A stretch of DNA of 64,000 bases. It comes from Leptolyngbya ohadii IS1. GTDB taxonomy: Bacteria; Cyanobacteriota; Cyanobacteriia; Elainellales; Elainellaceae. The DNA is taken from positions 4,121,080-4,185,079 of the forward strand of contig NZ_NKFP01000006.1 of the NCBI RefSeq assembly GCF_002215035.1. The letters run 5' to 3'. The position numbers and the translations under genes were made by a program. Of this stretch, positions 17,971 to 26,531 are shown one piece after another (the first letter of the stretch is position 1; the number at the start of each line of letters is the position of its first letter). The notes below the pieces were generated by a model. That model did no database searches and had not been told where the DNA came from. It saw only the letters and a list, made by a program, of their open reading frames with translations.

Positions 17971-19497
17971 ATGAAGCTGAAAGAACTGCTGTCCCATCTG
18001 CCCGCCCTGTCTGCCCTACCCAATTATCTAGCACCCGATCATCCGGCACTGGAGGCGGAGGTTAAAGGCTTGACGACCAATTCCCACGCCTGTCAGCCCG
18101 GTGATTTGTTTATTGGGATGCCGGGAACCCGTGTGGATGGGGGCGATTTTTGGGCAAGTGCGATCGGGGCAGGGGCAGTGGCGGCGATCGTTTCTCCTAG
18201 TGCGGCGGAAAAAGCAGGTTCAACCTCCAATCAGTCCTCAGCTCAGCCCTGTGTGATTGCCTACCCGGATATGTGGCAAGCCTGCGCCCGATTAGCGGCG
18301 ACCTTCTACGACTTTCCGGCGGAAAAAATGAGCCTGGTCGGGGTCACGGGAACCAACGGCAAAACCACCACGACCCATCTGATCGAATTCCTGCTGCTCC
18401 AGGCACACCAATCCACAGCCCTGCTCGGCACTCTCTACGCCCGATGGGCAGGCTATCAGGAGACGGCAGTTCACACCACGCCCTTTGCCGTCGAACTGCA
18501 AGAACAGCTGTCCGAGGCACAGAAAGCAGGCTCTCAGGTTGCCGTCCTGGAGGTGAGTTCCCATGCGCTGGCACAGGGTCGGGTCTGGGGCTGTCCGTTT
18601 GAAGTCAGCGTGTTTACGAACCTGACCCAGGATCACCTCGACTATCACAAAGATCTAGAAGATTACTTCAATGCCAAGGCACTGCTATTCAGTCCGGATT
18701 ACCTGAAGGGAAGGGCGATCGTGAATCTGGATGATCCCTACGGTCGTCGATTGGTGGAGCAGATTGAGGGAAATCAAGTCTGGACGTACAGCGTTACGGA
18801 TTCGACAGCGGATCTGTGGACGGGCGATCTGGAGTACGAGTCGGACGGGGTGCGCGGCATTCTGCATACGCCGGTGGGAGAGATCCCGTTTCAGTCGCCG
18901 CTGGTGGGACAGTACAACATTGCCAATGTACTGGCGGCAGTTGGGGCAGCGCTGCATCTGGGAGTCGATCTGGAGACGATCGCCCAATGCCTTCCCCAAT
19001 TTAGCGGTGTACCGGGACGGATGGAACGAGTGCAGACCAGTCCCCAGCAGGAAATTAGCGTCATCGTAGACTATGCCCACACGCCGGACAGTTTGGAGAA
19101 CTTGCTGAAGGCGTCTCGTCCGTTTATTCCGGGGCGGATGATCTGTGTGTTTGGCTGCGGGGGCGATCGCGACAGAACCAAGCGTCCCAAGATGGGAGCC
19201 ATTGCCGCTGAACTGGCAGACTGGGTGGTAGTGACTTCCGATAATCCGCGCACCGAAGATCCGCAGCGCATCCTGGAGGACATTCTGGCTGGAATTCCTG
19301 ATACGGTAGAACCCACTGTGCTTGCCGATCGTGCCCTGGCAATTGAAACCGCCATTCTGGAGGCAAAACCCGGAGACGGGGTGCTGATTGCGGGCAAGGG
19401 ACACGAAGATTACCAGATTCTCGGCACCGAGAAAGTTCACTTTGACGATCGGGAACAGGCGCGATCGGCATTAGCTGCACGAGAAAAAAATTCTTAG
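17971..19497 (+). CDS. murE: UDP-N-acetylmuramoyl-tripeptide synthetase MurE
   Basis: Adds meso-diaminopimelate to UDP-MurNAc-L-Ala-D-Glu in peptidoglycan synthesis. At 508 residues it is the normal length. The three Mur ligase domains are visible: N-terminal UDP-binding (GLTTNSHACQPGDLFIGMPG), central ATPase (GVTGTNGKTTTTHLIEF, Walker A at about 126-135, then EVSSHALAQGRV with the ligand-binding SSH motif) and C-terminal Rossmann domain. DNPRTEDP near residue 427 is the signature that specifies diaminopimelate rather than lysine, as expected in cyanobacteria. The ribosome-binding site AAGGAG lies about 9 bases before the ATG. Confidence 0.96.
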   Translation: MKLKELLSHLPALSALPNYLAPDHPALEAEVKGLTTNSHACQPGDLFIGMPGTRVDGGDFWASAIGAGAVAAIVSPSAAEKAGSTSNQSSAQPCVIAYPDMWQACARLAATFYDFPAEKMSLVGVTGTNGKTTTTHLIEFLLLQAHQSTALLGTLYARWAGYQETAVHTTPFAVELQEQLSEAQKAGSQVAVLEVSSHALAQGRVWGCPFEVSVFTNLTQDHLDYHKDLEDYFNAKALLFSPDYLKGRAIVNLDDPYGRRLVEQIEGNQVWTYSVTDSTADLWTGDLEYESDGVRGILHTPVGEIPFQSPLVGQYNIANVLAAVGAALHLGVDLETIAQCLPQFSGVPGRMERVQTSPQQEISVIVDYAHTPDSLENLLKASRPFIPGRMICVFGCGGDRDRTKRPKMGAIAAELADWVVVTSDNPRTEDPQRILEDILAGIPDTVEPTVLADRALAIETAILEAKPGDGVLIAGKGHEDYQILGTEKVHFDDREQARSALAAREKNS

Positions 19498-19656
19498 ATG
19501 CAGGATTCACCCGAATACGAGGGAAAGATGGAGAAAGGGAACTGAAACGAATGGTTATCCATCCTCGATCGCATTTCAGTCGATCGCATTCCAGTCGGTT
19601 GCATCCTACACGAGCGGTCGCCCCGCCGGATTTTCTCTTCTCTATCCTCAAAATCC

Positions 19657-21282
19657 ATGACAGCTTTGCCCCCGCTTGATCGATCCCTGTACGAACTGGC
19701 TCAGTCTGCCTCTCCTACCCCTGCCTTGCAGCTCAGTCCCACAACCTTTAAGTCGATGGTAGGGCTACTGCTTGATTTTCTGCTGGAGCAGAAGACGGCA
19801 GCGACGATTTGGGTCAAGTTACCCAGGGGAAAGGTGTGGCAGGCGGAACTAGAGCGATTCTGTCAGACAGCCCAGCTTCCCCATCAGATCTATCTGCTGC
19901 AAAACGAAGCGGATTGGCTGGAAGATTCGGCAGACAAAGATCCTCGGATTCGGCTGGAGCCAGGTTCAATAGCAAAGGCGGTTCAGGAGATGGACTGGAC
20001 AGGCGACCTGATGGACGTCACGGTGATTGGCACACCTGTCTCGAAAGCGGAATCAGAGAAAAACAGCGGCAAAGCGAAGGTTTCTCCCTTTCCTCTCGTC
20101 CCGGAAACCCAGCTCAAGCGAGAATACTTTCTGCTGGTTGCTGCCCAAAACTTTTATGGCCTTCTTCTTGCCCATCGTCCCCGATCGAGCCGTTCCACCA
20201 GTCAGGATAACCTGGGATTGGGAGCAGGCAACCCGGACGAAGAAGCGCTGGAACGAAAGCATCCGCTGCTCACCCTCTATTCCTTTGATGCCGCCCTGCT
20301 CAAGCCAGTTTTGGCGGGCATTAATCAAGCGATCGCCTGGAAAGAAACTGCCTGCTCTCCGGAGTTTCCCTGCTTAAACTGGGAGGAGCTTCAGGCAAAA
20401 GGAATGGCGCAGCACCTCGACCCCCTGCTGCTGGCACAGCTTTTGACCAAACAGGTTCAGCGACAGGAAGATCTCTGGCGCAGTGGGGCGATCGAACGAC
20501 AGCGGGCAAAACAGGCGGCGGAGCTTCAGCAGGAAAATCAGGAGTTGCTGACCACGCTTCAGCAGAAGAATGACTTTGTGCAAAACCTGGGTCAGGAGCT
20601 GCGGACTCCCCTCGCCACAATGAAAACCGCCCTATCGCTGCTAAATTCCCCCAGCCTCAAGCCTCCCCAGCGGCAAAAATACATGGAAATGCTGAGCCGG
20701 GAATGCGATCGCCAGAATTCTCTGATTTCGAGCGGGCTATCCCTGCTGCAACTTGAAAATGCCGCCGAACTGCCGCCCTCGGAACCCCTGCGGCTGAGTG
20801 AAATTGTTCCTGGTGTGGTCAGTACCTATCAGCCGCTAGCAGAGGAGAAGGGACTGCGGTTGGCTTACACCATTCCGGAAGATTTGCCTGCGGTGGACTG
20901 CCCCCACAATGGACTGCGGCAAATTGTGATTAACCTGCTCCACAACAGCATTAAATTTACGCCGAGGGGCGGTCAGGTCTGGGTGCGCGCAAAACAGCAG
21001 AGCGAGCAGATCCACATCGAGTTCCGAGATACCGGGATCGGCATTGCCCCTAGCGAATTGCCCAAAATCTTCGATCGCTTTTACCGGGGACGGCAATCGG
21101 GCGACGACAGCGGCGTGGGACTGGGACTGACGATCGTGCAGCAGCTTGTGAACCGCTCCAGAGGTTCGATCAACGTCAAGAGTAAGCCGGGAGAGGGTAC
21201 GGTGTTTGTGGTGGTTCTGCCTGTTCGATCGGGTAAAGCTTCTAAAGTTGCGGGTCAGGCAGGTCAGGGGGAGGGGGAGTAA
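19657..21282 (+). CDS. Histidine-kinase-like protein with intact ATP domain but Gln in place of the phosphoacceptor His
   Basis: This 541-residue cytosolic protein has a sensory N-terminus (about 1-235). Its segment YFLLVAAQNFYGLLLAHRP, then LTLYSFDAALLKPVLAGI, resembles the kinase at 14200, possibly a DICT-like fold. A coiled coil follows (about 275-305), then the HisKA helix and an apparently complete HATPase_c domain: N-box IVINLLHNSIKFTP, G1 DTGIGIAP, F-box region FDRFYRG and G2 GVGLGLTIVQQL. In the H-box, NLGQELRTPLATMK, the invariant His is Gln313 (codon CAG at 20593). It cannot be an ordinary autophosphorylating kinase on that residue. It could instead phosphorylate a partner, act as a phosphatase, or be a nucleotide-gated switch. 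The C-terminus is Gly/Gln-rich where it runs into tandem repeats. Confidence 0.88.
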   Translation: MTALPPLDRSLYELAQSASPTPALQLSPTTFKSMVGLLLDFLLEQKTAATIWVKLPRGKVWQAELERFCQTAQLPHQIYLLQNEADWLEDSADKDPRIRLEPGSIAKAVQEMDWTGDLMDVTVIGTPVSKAESEKNSGKAKVSPFPLVPETQLKREYFLLVAAQNFYGLLLAHRPRSSRSTSQDNLGLGAGNPDEEALERKHPLLTLYSFDAALLKPVLAGINQAIAWKETACSPEFPCLNWEELQAKGMAQHLDPLLLAQLLTKQVQRQEDLWRSGAIERQRAKQAAELQQENQELLTTLQQKNDFVQNLGQELRTPLATMKTALSLLNSPSLKPPQRQKYMEMLSRECDRQNSLISSGLSLLQLENAAELPPSEPLRLSEIVPGVVSTYQPLAEEKGLRLAYTIPEDLPAVDCPHNGLRQIVINLLHNSIKFTPRGGQVWVRAKQQSEQIHIEFRDTGIGIAPSELPKIFDRFYRGRQSGDDSGVGLGLTIVQQLVNRSRGSINVKSKPGEGTVFVVVLPVRSGKASKVAGQAGQGEGE

Positions 21283-21288
21283 GGAATA

Positions 21289-21344
21289 GGGAGTGGGGAG
21301 CAGGGAGCAGGGAGCAGGGAGCAGGGACTAGGGAGTAGGGAGCC
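21289..21344 (+). repeat. Heptamer tandem repeat (GGGAGYR)x8
   Basis: Eight consecutive 7-bp units, mostly GGGAGCA, lie six bases past the kinase stop codon. It resembles the short tandemly repeated heptanucleotides known from filamentous cyanobacteria (STRR class). Confidence 0.88.
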
Positions 21345-21370
21345 TGGGCGGTTTGCCTCTTGTGGGTTTG

Positions 21371-22189
21371 CTATTTCTTTTTCTTCTTTTTCTGCTTCGG
21401 ATTGGGAGTTGGTGCGGTACCAAAGCCCTGGGGTTTGCGTCTTTGGCGATCGATCACCTCGATCATTTTCATCGCTTCTAGCAATCCTTGGGGAGGAGTC
21501 GGGCGCAATTCTTTCGGTGAAAAGTCCTCCTGCCGCTTTAGCCCCAGCTCTACCTGTGTCGATGCCCAGGTGCCGACCATAAATTCATCGACTTTTCCAG
21601 CGGCGTAGATTTTTTCCAGCAGGGGAGCAGCCGATGCCATCTTCAAGTCCAACACGTTGGCAATCAGCATCGTTGTCAGGTCTTCTGAGTTCGTTTCGTA
21701 CTGCTCCAGCAAACGCACGATCGGCTGAGTACAGGCTTCCCACAGATCGACCCGATCCAGGGCAATGTGCGTCAGGCAGTCCGCTGCTACAACTCTAGTC
21801 TGGTGATCCTGCTCGCCATCCTCCAGGCATTGCGTTAGAGAACCGATCGCCGCCTCGCCAATCATGCTGAAGACCCTGGGCATATCGATCAAAATCCAGT
21901 CATCCTCCTCTCGCCCAAACAGGCTGATTAGGGGTTCGATCGCCGCCGTTGCCTTGAGTTGCCCCAGTGCCCGCCATGCATGAACCGATGCCCAGACTTC
22001 AATCCGATCGCTGGGCAGGTCGTTAATTTCTGGGTCGATCGCCATGCGGAGCAGTTCAGGAACATCCGCTTCGGTGAAGCCAAACTGTTGAGGGTAATTA
22101 ACCCAGTCGGGATGCTGTTTATCGAGATCGCGGCAGTCGGCGTAGGTGAGCAGGGCGGAAACGGGTGGGGTGTAGGTTTCTAGGGGCAT
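21371..22189 (-). CDS. HEAT-repeat protein (DUF1186-like)
   Basis: This 272-residue helical-repeat protein of unknown function has successive about 35-residue helix pairs (VPELLRMAIDPEIN, VWASVHAWRALGQLKATAAIEPLISLF, VFSMIGEAAIGSLTQCLED, RVVAADCLTHIALD, LTTMLIANVLDLKMASAAPLL) typical of HEAT repeats. The TPPVSALLTYADCRD N-terminus resembles DUF1186 proteins, a tentative match. It ends in a run of lysines (QKKKKKK), which may bind nucleic acid or simply reflect low complexity. I chose ATG 22189 (MPLETYT). The open frame upstream is translated tandem repeat (THLPIHPST) and cannot be genuine family sequence. The octamer array reaches to within about 16 bases of this start, leaving no recognisable ribosome-binding site. 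Confidence 0.8.
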   Translation of the reverse strand: MPLETYTPPVSALLTYADCRDLDKQHPDWVNYPQQFGFTEADVPELLRMAIDPEINDLPSDRIEVWASVHAWRALGQLKATAAIEPLISLFGREEDDWILIDMPRVFSMIGEAAIGSLTQCLEDGEQDHQTRVVAADCLTHIALDRVDLWEACTQPIVRLLEQYETNSEDLTTMLIANVLDLKMASAAPLLEKIYAAGKVDEFMVGTWASTQVELGLKRQEDFSPKELRPTPPQGLLEAMKMIEVIDRQRRKPQGFGTAPTPNPKQKKKKKK

Positions 22190-22204
22190 AGGGGCGTAGG
22201 GGCA

Positions 22205-22252
22205 GATGGGTAGATGGGTGGATGGGTGGATGGGTAGATGGGTAGATGAGGG
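22205..22252 (+). repeat. Octamer tandem repeat (GATGGGTR), six units
   Basis: Six 8-bp units, five of GATGGGTR and a final degenerate GATGAGGG, are nearly the same array as at 1636. They lie immediately upstream of the HEAT-repeat gene start and upstream of the divergent Nudix gene, inside their shared promoter region. Confidence 0.9.
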
Positions 22253-22311
22253 GAAAGAGTTCAGGAAACGCAAGGTTTACCTTTGAAGAGACAGCAGGGC
22301 ACCATAGCACA

Positions 22312-22842
22312 ATGGAACTAGCGATTTCGATTCCCCTTCATTCTATGAATCCGATCCGCATGAATTTTCCAACTTCCTCCACTATCTCTGAGATCTCCGA
22401 GCAGATTTCCGATCGCGTTCGCGCTTTTATTCTCAGAAAGAATCGCGGGCAGTATGAACTGCTGCTGTTTCAGCATCCTCGCTGTGTGGACGCACCCATG
22501 CAAATTCCGGGCGGTGGGGTTGACCCCGGAGAGACGATCGAAGCCGCCCTGCATCGAGAAGTTGCGGAGGAGAGTGGACTGACGAACCTCACAATTATTC
22601 GTAAAATGGGCACGGTAGAACGCTGCGACCTGAAATCTAAACGCCGCGATCGCCGTCACTATTACTTAATGGAAGCGCCTTCAGCTCTGCCGGATCGGTG
22701 GGAACATATCGTATTTGGAACGGGGACAGACAGCGGAATGTGCTTTACCTACTTCTGGCAGCGTCCGCCCATCAACTACCCCAAGCTGAACTACTCCGTT
22801 TTTCTGAATCCGCGCGATTTGCCGGAGCTATTCTTGCAGTAG
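22312..22842 (+). CDS. Nudix hydrolase
   Basis: Nudix enzymes cleave nucleoside diphosphates linked to another group. The Nudix box is complete: GGGVDPGETIEAALHREVAEESGL fits Gx5Ex7REUxEExGU and supplies the metal-binding glutamates. The domain begins at RVRAFILRKNRGQYELLLFQHP. A C-terminal part with the MCFTYFWQRPP stretch is not diagnostic of substrate. The start is uncertain: ATG codons at 22312, 22345 and 22360 are all possible and none has a convincing ribosome-binding site. The earlier open frame from 22246 overlaps repeat-derived DNA and was excluded. Confidence 0.85.
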   Translation: MELAISIPLHSMNPIRMNFPTSSTISEISEQISDRVRAFILRKNRGQYELLLFQHPRCVDAPMQIPGGGVDPGETIEAALHREVAEESGLTNLTIIRKMGTVERCDLKSKRRDRRHYYLMEAPSALPDRWEHIVFGTGTDSGMCFTYFWQRPPINYPKLNYSVFLNPRDLPELFLQ

Positions 22843-22936
22843 ACTCTCTGTTTATACTGCCAGAGGACGAAAAAAGGGCGGAAAAAGGGCAAGAACAGGG
22901 TGGTCAGGCGGGGCGGGCTGTCAGTTCGTCAAAGTT

Positions 22937-22965
22937 TTGGCAAAATAGAATAGTACGGATATACT
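22937..22965 (+). promoter_or_regulatory. Consensus-like sigma-70 promoter pointing against the response regulator gene
   Basis: TTGGCA, a 17-base spacer and TATACT form a near-ideal housekeeping promoter on the plus strand. The predicted start near 22972 lies 11 bases from the 3' end of the minus-strand CheY-like gene, so transcription would run antisense through it. No plus-strand gene follows before 23773. Confidence 0.5.
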
Positions 22966-22982
22966 GAATCCAGATTTTGAGT

Positions 22983-23381
22983 CTAGTCCTGCGGCAATAA
23001 TGCCATGACCTGATCGACAAACTGTTGATGGTCTACGACAGGCTTCGAGATGTAGTCATCTGCACCGCTTTGACGAAGGAAATTCTCGCGATCGCCTTCC
23101 ATAGCGTGTGCCGTGACCAGAATGATTGGTAAACTAGCCGTCTGAGGATCGGACTTGAGCATCTGAGTAATTTTGATGCCGTCTACGGGTTTGCCCTGAT
23201 ACATACTGTGAGACAGGGAAACATCCATCAGGATAATATCTGCCTCCCGTGACTGGGCAATCTTCATGACTTCATCCACATTTTCGGTATGTTTGACTTC
23301 CAGCCCGCCTCGTTTTGTCAGTATCTTGGAAAATACCCGCGCATTGATTAAATCATCTTCCACAATCAGAACGGTCTTCAT
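22983..23381 (-). CDS. CheY-like single-domain response regulator
   Basis: This 132-residue stand-alone receiver has the acidic pair at VEDDLIN (Asp9, Asp10), the phosphoacceptor Asp in IILMDVSLS (about residue 52), the switch Thr in LVTAHAME and the conserved Lys in YISKPV. It has no output domain, so it acts by protein contact or as a phosphotransfer intermediate. The stretch SLSHSMYQGKPVDGIKIT after the Asp is slightly longer than in CheY, a variant seen in cyanobacterial receivers of hybrid systems. Neither kinase-like gene in the window is adjacent. It is divergent from the topoisomerase gene. Confidence 0.93.
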   Translation of the reverse strand: MKTVLIVEDDLINARVFSKILTKRGGLEVKHTENVDEVMKIAQSREADIILMDVSLSHSMYQGKPVDGIKITQMLKSDPQTASLPIILVTAHAMEGDRENFLRQSGADDYISKPVVDHQQFVDQVMALLPQD

Positions 23382-23567
23382 GGTGTTATCTCTGCTAACG
23401 CTTCCCTAATCTGTCAGGTTACATTCACGATCGAATGTCAAGGTAATGGGAGTTACCCCTTCTTTCCCTCAAATTCCCTCGCTGAAAGACCCCCTGCGAT
23501 TCAATCTGCTATTCAACCTTAGTTCAAGCGTAAACGATCGTCATGTCGGACAGAAGTTTACCGATTT

Positions 23568-23600
23568 GAAATCCCGTTGAAATCTCAGTGAAATCTAAGT
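23568..23600 (+). promoter_or_regulatory. Three GAAATC hexamers in direct repeat at exact 11-bp spacing
   Basis: GAAATC occurs at 23568, 23579 and 23590 within the 391-base region between the CheY-like gene and the topoisomerase gene. Direct repeats with 11-bp periodicity are the usual architecture of OmpR/PhoB-family binding sites. No other gene-like feature is visible in the region. Confidence 0.4.
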
Positions 23601-23772
23601 TTGGGGAAGATTGGGGCAGGCTGATAGTTAGAAGCAACTGAGCAGCACTAACCCGCGCTGACGCCAAACGTGGGCTAAAATCCCCTTCTTTCAAAAAATC
23701 TTCACGGCAATTGGCTGCAATGCCTCAACCGTCGTGATTTAATGACTCGCGAATTGCAAAGGAACCGAACTC

Positions 23773-26316
23773 ATGGCTGAACAGCTCAACATCTTAAATT
23801 CAGGACAGGTCATCGCCACCGCCCTGCATACCGAAGTGCAGCGATCGTACCTGGAGTACGCCATGAGTGTGATCGTGGGTCGAGCGTTGCCAGATGTGCG
23901 AGATGGCTTGAAACCTGTGCATCGCCGCATCCTGTACGCCATGCATGAGCTGGGCTTAACCCCCGATCGCCCATACCGCAAATGTGCCCGCGTGGTCGGG
24001 GATGTGCTGGGTAAATACCACCCCCACGGCGATCAGGCAGTTTACGATGCCCTGGTGCGAATGGTGCAGACCTTCTCTAGCCGCTATCCCCTGCTGGAGG
24101 GACACGGCAACTTTGGTTCGGTGGATGACGATCCGCCTGCGGCAATGCGCTACACGGAGACCCGACTGGCGGCGGTGGGTAACGAGGGCTTACTGGCGGA
24201 AATTGGTGAAGCCACGGTCGATTTTATCGGCAACTTCGATAATTCTCAGCAGGAACCAATTGTCCTCCCGGCTCAGCTTCCCTTCCTGCTGCTGAACGGC
24301 TGCTCTGGGATTGCGGTGGGCATGGCAACTAACGTCCCGCCCCACAACTTAGGCGAACTGGTAGACGGCTTGATTGCCCTGATCGATCGCCCCGAACTGC
24401 CCGACGAAGAACTGTTTCGGCTGATTCCGGCTCCGGACTTCCCCACGGGCGGCGAAATTCTCGATACCACGGGCATTAAGGAGGCATATCGCACCGGGCG
24501 CGGCAGCATTCCCATTCGCGGCGTTGCCAACCTAGAGGAAGTTGCCGTGGGTCGCGGCAGACATAAGCGGCTGGCGATCGTCGTTACGGAACTGCCCTTT
24601 CAGGTGAATAAGGCGGGCTGGATCGAGAAAGTGGCAGAACTGGTGAACCAGGGCAGAATCGAGGGTATCGCTGACATCCGGGACGAGAGCGATCGGGAAG
24701 GAATGCGGGTCGTGATCGAAATGCGGCGGGAAGGTCAACCTGCCCAGATCCTCGAAAAGCTCTATCGGATGACTCCGCTTCAGATTAATTTTGGCGTGAT
24801 CATGCTGGCGATCGCCGAGGGTCAACCGCGCCAGATGTCCCTGCGGGAACTGCTGCAATCCTTCCTCAGCTTCCGGGAGGAAACGCTGACGCGCCAGTAT
24901 CGCTACGAGCTGGAAAAAGCCGAAGCCCGCGCCCACCTTCTGGAGGGAATGCTGACCGCCCTGGACAATCTGGATGATGTGATCAACCTGCTGCGCCGAT
25001 CGCCCGATGGCTCTACGGCAAAGATGCAGATGCAGGAGCAGTTTGGCTTTAGCGATCGTCAGGCAAGCGCAATTCTGGCAATGCCCCTCAGCCGTCTTAC
25101 AGGCATGGAGCGGCAGAAGATCCAGGACGAGTATCAGCAGTTAAACGATCGGATGGCAGAACTCGATCGGCTGCTGACCAACCGTAAGGAATTGCTGAAG
25201 TCCCTCAAGAAAGATCTGCGTACCCTGAAGCGCAAATTTGCCGACGAGCGACGCACCCGCATTGTCACAGCAGCAGAGCAGGCATCAGCACTGGCAGCGC
25301 TGGCACAGTTTGGCGGCGACGAGGAAGCAGCGGAACAGGAAGTCGTGCTGGAGTTCACGCAAAAGGGCTATGTGAGACGATTCACGCCCAAGGCATACCA
25401 GAAACGTCAGGAAAAACAGGAATCCCCTGTTACCCAAACCCTGACCGAAACGGAGGACTTTGTAGCGCAAACGGAAACTGCAACCACGGGTCAGTCCCTC
25501 CTGATGCTGACCAGGGACGGCAAAGCGTATAGCACCAGCATCACTTCAATTCAGGCAACCTCCCGGCAGTCCAAAGGAACTCCCCTGGTGACGCTTTTGC
25601 CGCCCAATGCCCAAGGTGCGCCTGATGCGATCGTTTCTCAGGTGATCCTGCCTAACACCGAAGAGGAACTGGAAGGACTGGATCTGGTGCTGCTCACCCG
25701 CGAGGGACGGATTAAGCGGATGGCAATGGCAGAATTTACCAATCTCACGGCACGGGGCATTACCGCTATCAAGCTCAAGGAAGGCGATGAGCTACAGTTT
25801 GTCCGCCTGACCCAAACCGGAGAACAGCTGATTCTGGCAACCTCCCTCGGAAAGCTCCTGCGCCTGGAAATTAACGATGAGCAGGTTCCCGTCATGGGAC
25901 GATCGACTCAGGGACAGCAGGCAATGCGCCCCCACAAGAACGAACAGCTCGTAGACTGCACAACTGCCCTGCAAGAGGACGATCTGCTGCTCATGACCGC
26001 TCAGGGCGAAGGCAAACGTATTCCGGTGTCCTCCCTCAAACTCATGTCGCGAGGCGGATTAGGCGTTCAGGCAATCCAGTTCTCCACGAAGGCAGACACG
26101 CTGGCGGCGATCGCCCTTGCTCTACCCGATACCGAAGTCACCATTCTCACCAGCACCGATCGTCTGGCAAAACTGCCGATCGACAAATTCCCCCGCCTTA
26201 AGCGCGCTGATGCAGGCGATCGAATCCTGAAGCTGAATAAGGGCGAAAAGATTGTGCGGCTGTTTGACAATAATGCGATCGACCAGGAGGCATCTGGGGA
26301 GGAGGACGCAAATTAA
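23773..26316 (+). CDS. gyrA: Type IIA DNA topoisomerase subunit A (GyrA/ParC type)
   Basis: This 847-residue DNA cleavage and religation subunit has its catalytic Tyr127 in [10 protein letters not shown]. The winged-helix domain ([29 protein letters not shown]) and tower are normal, and the C-terminal domain contains about six beta-pinwheel blades. The canonical GyrA box, QRRGGKG, is absent. At the expected place after [10 protein letters not shown] the sequence is QKRQEKQES. By established criteria the DNA-wrapping needed for negative supercoiling depends on that box, so the protein may act as a topoisomerase IV-like decatenase. Cyanobacteria often carry two GyrA-like genes. The position equivalent to E. 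coli Ser83, linked to quinolones, is Gln88; Asp92 is kept. The gene symbol is therefore provisional. Confidence 0.92.
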   Translation: MAEQLNILNSGQVIATALHTEVQRSYLEYAMSVIVGRALPDVRDGLKPVHRRILYAMHELGLTPDRPYRKCARVVGDVLGKYHPHGDQAVYDALVRMVQTFSSRYPLLEGHGNFGSVDDDPPAAMRYTETRLAAVGNEGLLAEIGEATVDFIGNFDNSQQEPIVLPAQLPFLLLNGCSGIAVGMATNVPPHNLGELVDGLIALIDRPELPDEELFRLIPAPDFPTGGEILDTTGIKEAYRTGRGSIPIRGVANLEEVAVGRGRHKRLAIVVTELPFQVNKAGWIEKVAELVNQGRIEGIADIRDESDREGMRVVIEMRREGQPAQILEKLYRMTPLQINFGVIMLAIAEGQPRQMSLRELLQSFLSFREETLTRQYRYELEKAEARAHLLEGMLTALDNLDDVINLLRRSPDGSTAKMQMQEQFGFSDRQASAILAMPLSRLTGMERQKIQDEYQQLNDRMAELDRLLTNRKELLKSLKKDLRTLKRKFADERRTRIVTAAEQASALAALAQFGGDEEAAEQEVVLEFTQKGYVRRFTPKAYQKRQEKQESPVTQTLTETEDFVAQTETATTGQSLLMLTRDGKAYSTSITSIQATSRQSKGTPLVTLLPPNAQGAPDAIVSQVILPNTEEELEGLDLVLLTREGRIKRMAMAEFTNLTARGITAIKLKEGDELQFVRLTQTGEQLILATSLGKLLRLEINDEQVPVMGRSTQGQQAMRPHKNEQLVDCTTALQEDDLLLMTAQGEGKRIPVSSLKLMSRGGLGVQAIQFSTKADTLAAIALALPDTEVTILTSTDRLAKLPIDKFPRLKRADAGDRILKLNKGEKIVRLFDNNAIDQEASGEEDAN

Positions 26317-26337
26317 CCGCAGCGTGGGGCATTCTTT

Positions 26338-26443
26338 GGTGTTCAGGCTCAGCCTGGATGCGGGTTGGAGGCGGCTCTGCCGCTCATTAACATCACCTGG
26401 AGGTAGAGCCTCTTTGCATTCCAAAGCAGAGCATTGGAACGAG
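26338..26443 (-). repeat. Dispersed multi-hairpin repeat, copy C (four modules)
   Basis: This copy is in reverse orientation to copies A and B. In plus-strand order it has CAGGCTCAGCCTG, GGCGGCTCTGCCGC, GGAGGTAGAGCCTC, then TTCCAA-N9-TTGGAA followed by CGAG. It lies about 20 bases after the topoisomerase gene, where it could form transcript hairpins. Confidence 0.85.
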
Positions 26444-26531
26444 AAAAATTTCTATTGTTTCGTAGAGAATTCTTCTCGCTCTGGCTCTCCTTCGCCCCCT
26501 GAGAGCAGGAGTTAGGGGCTGCGGGATCGTC

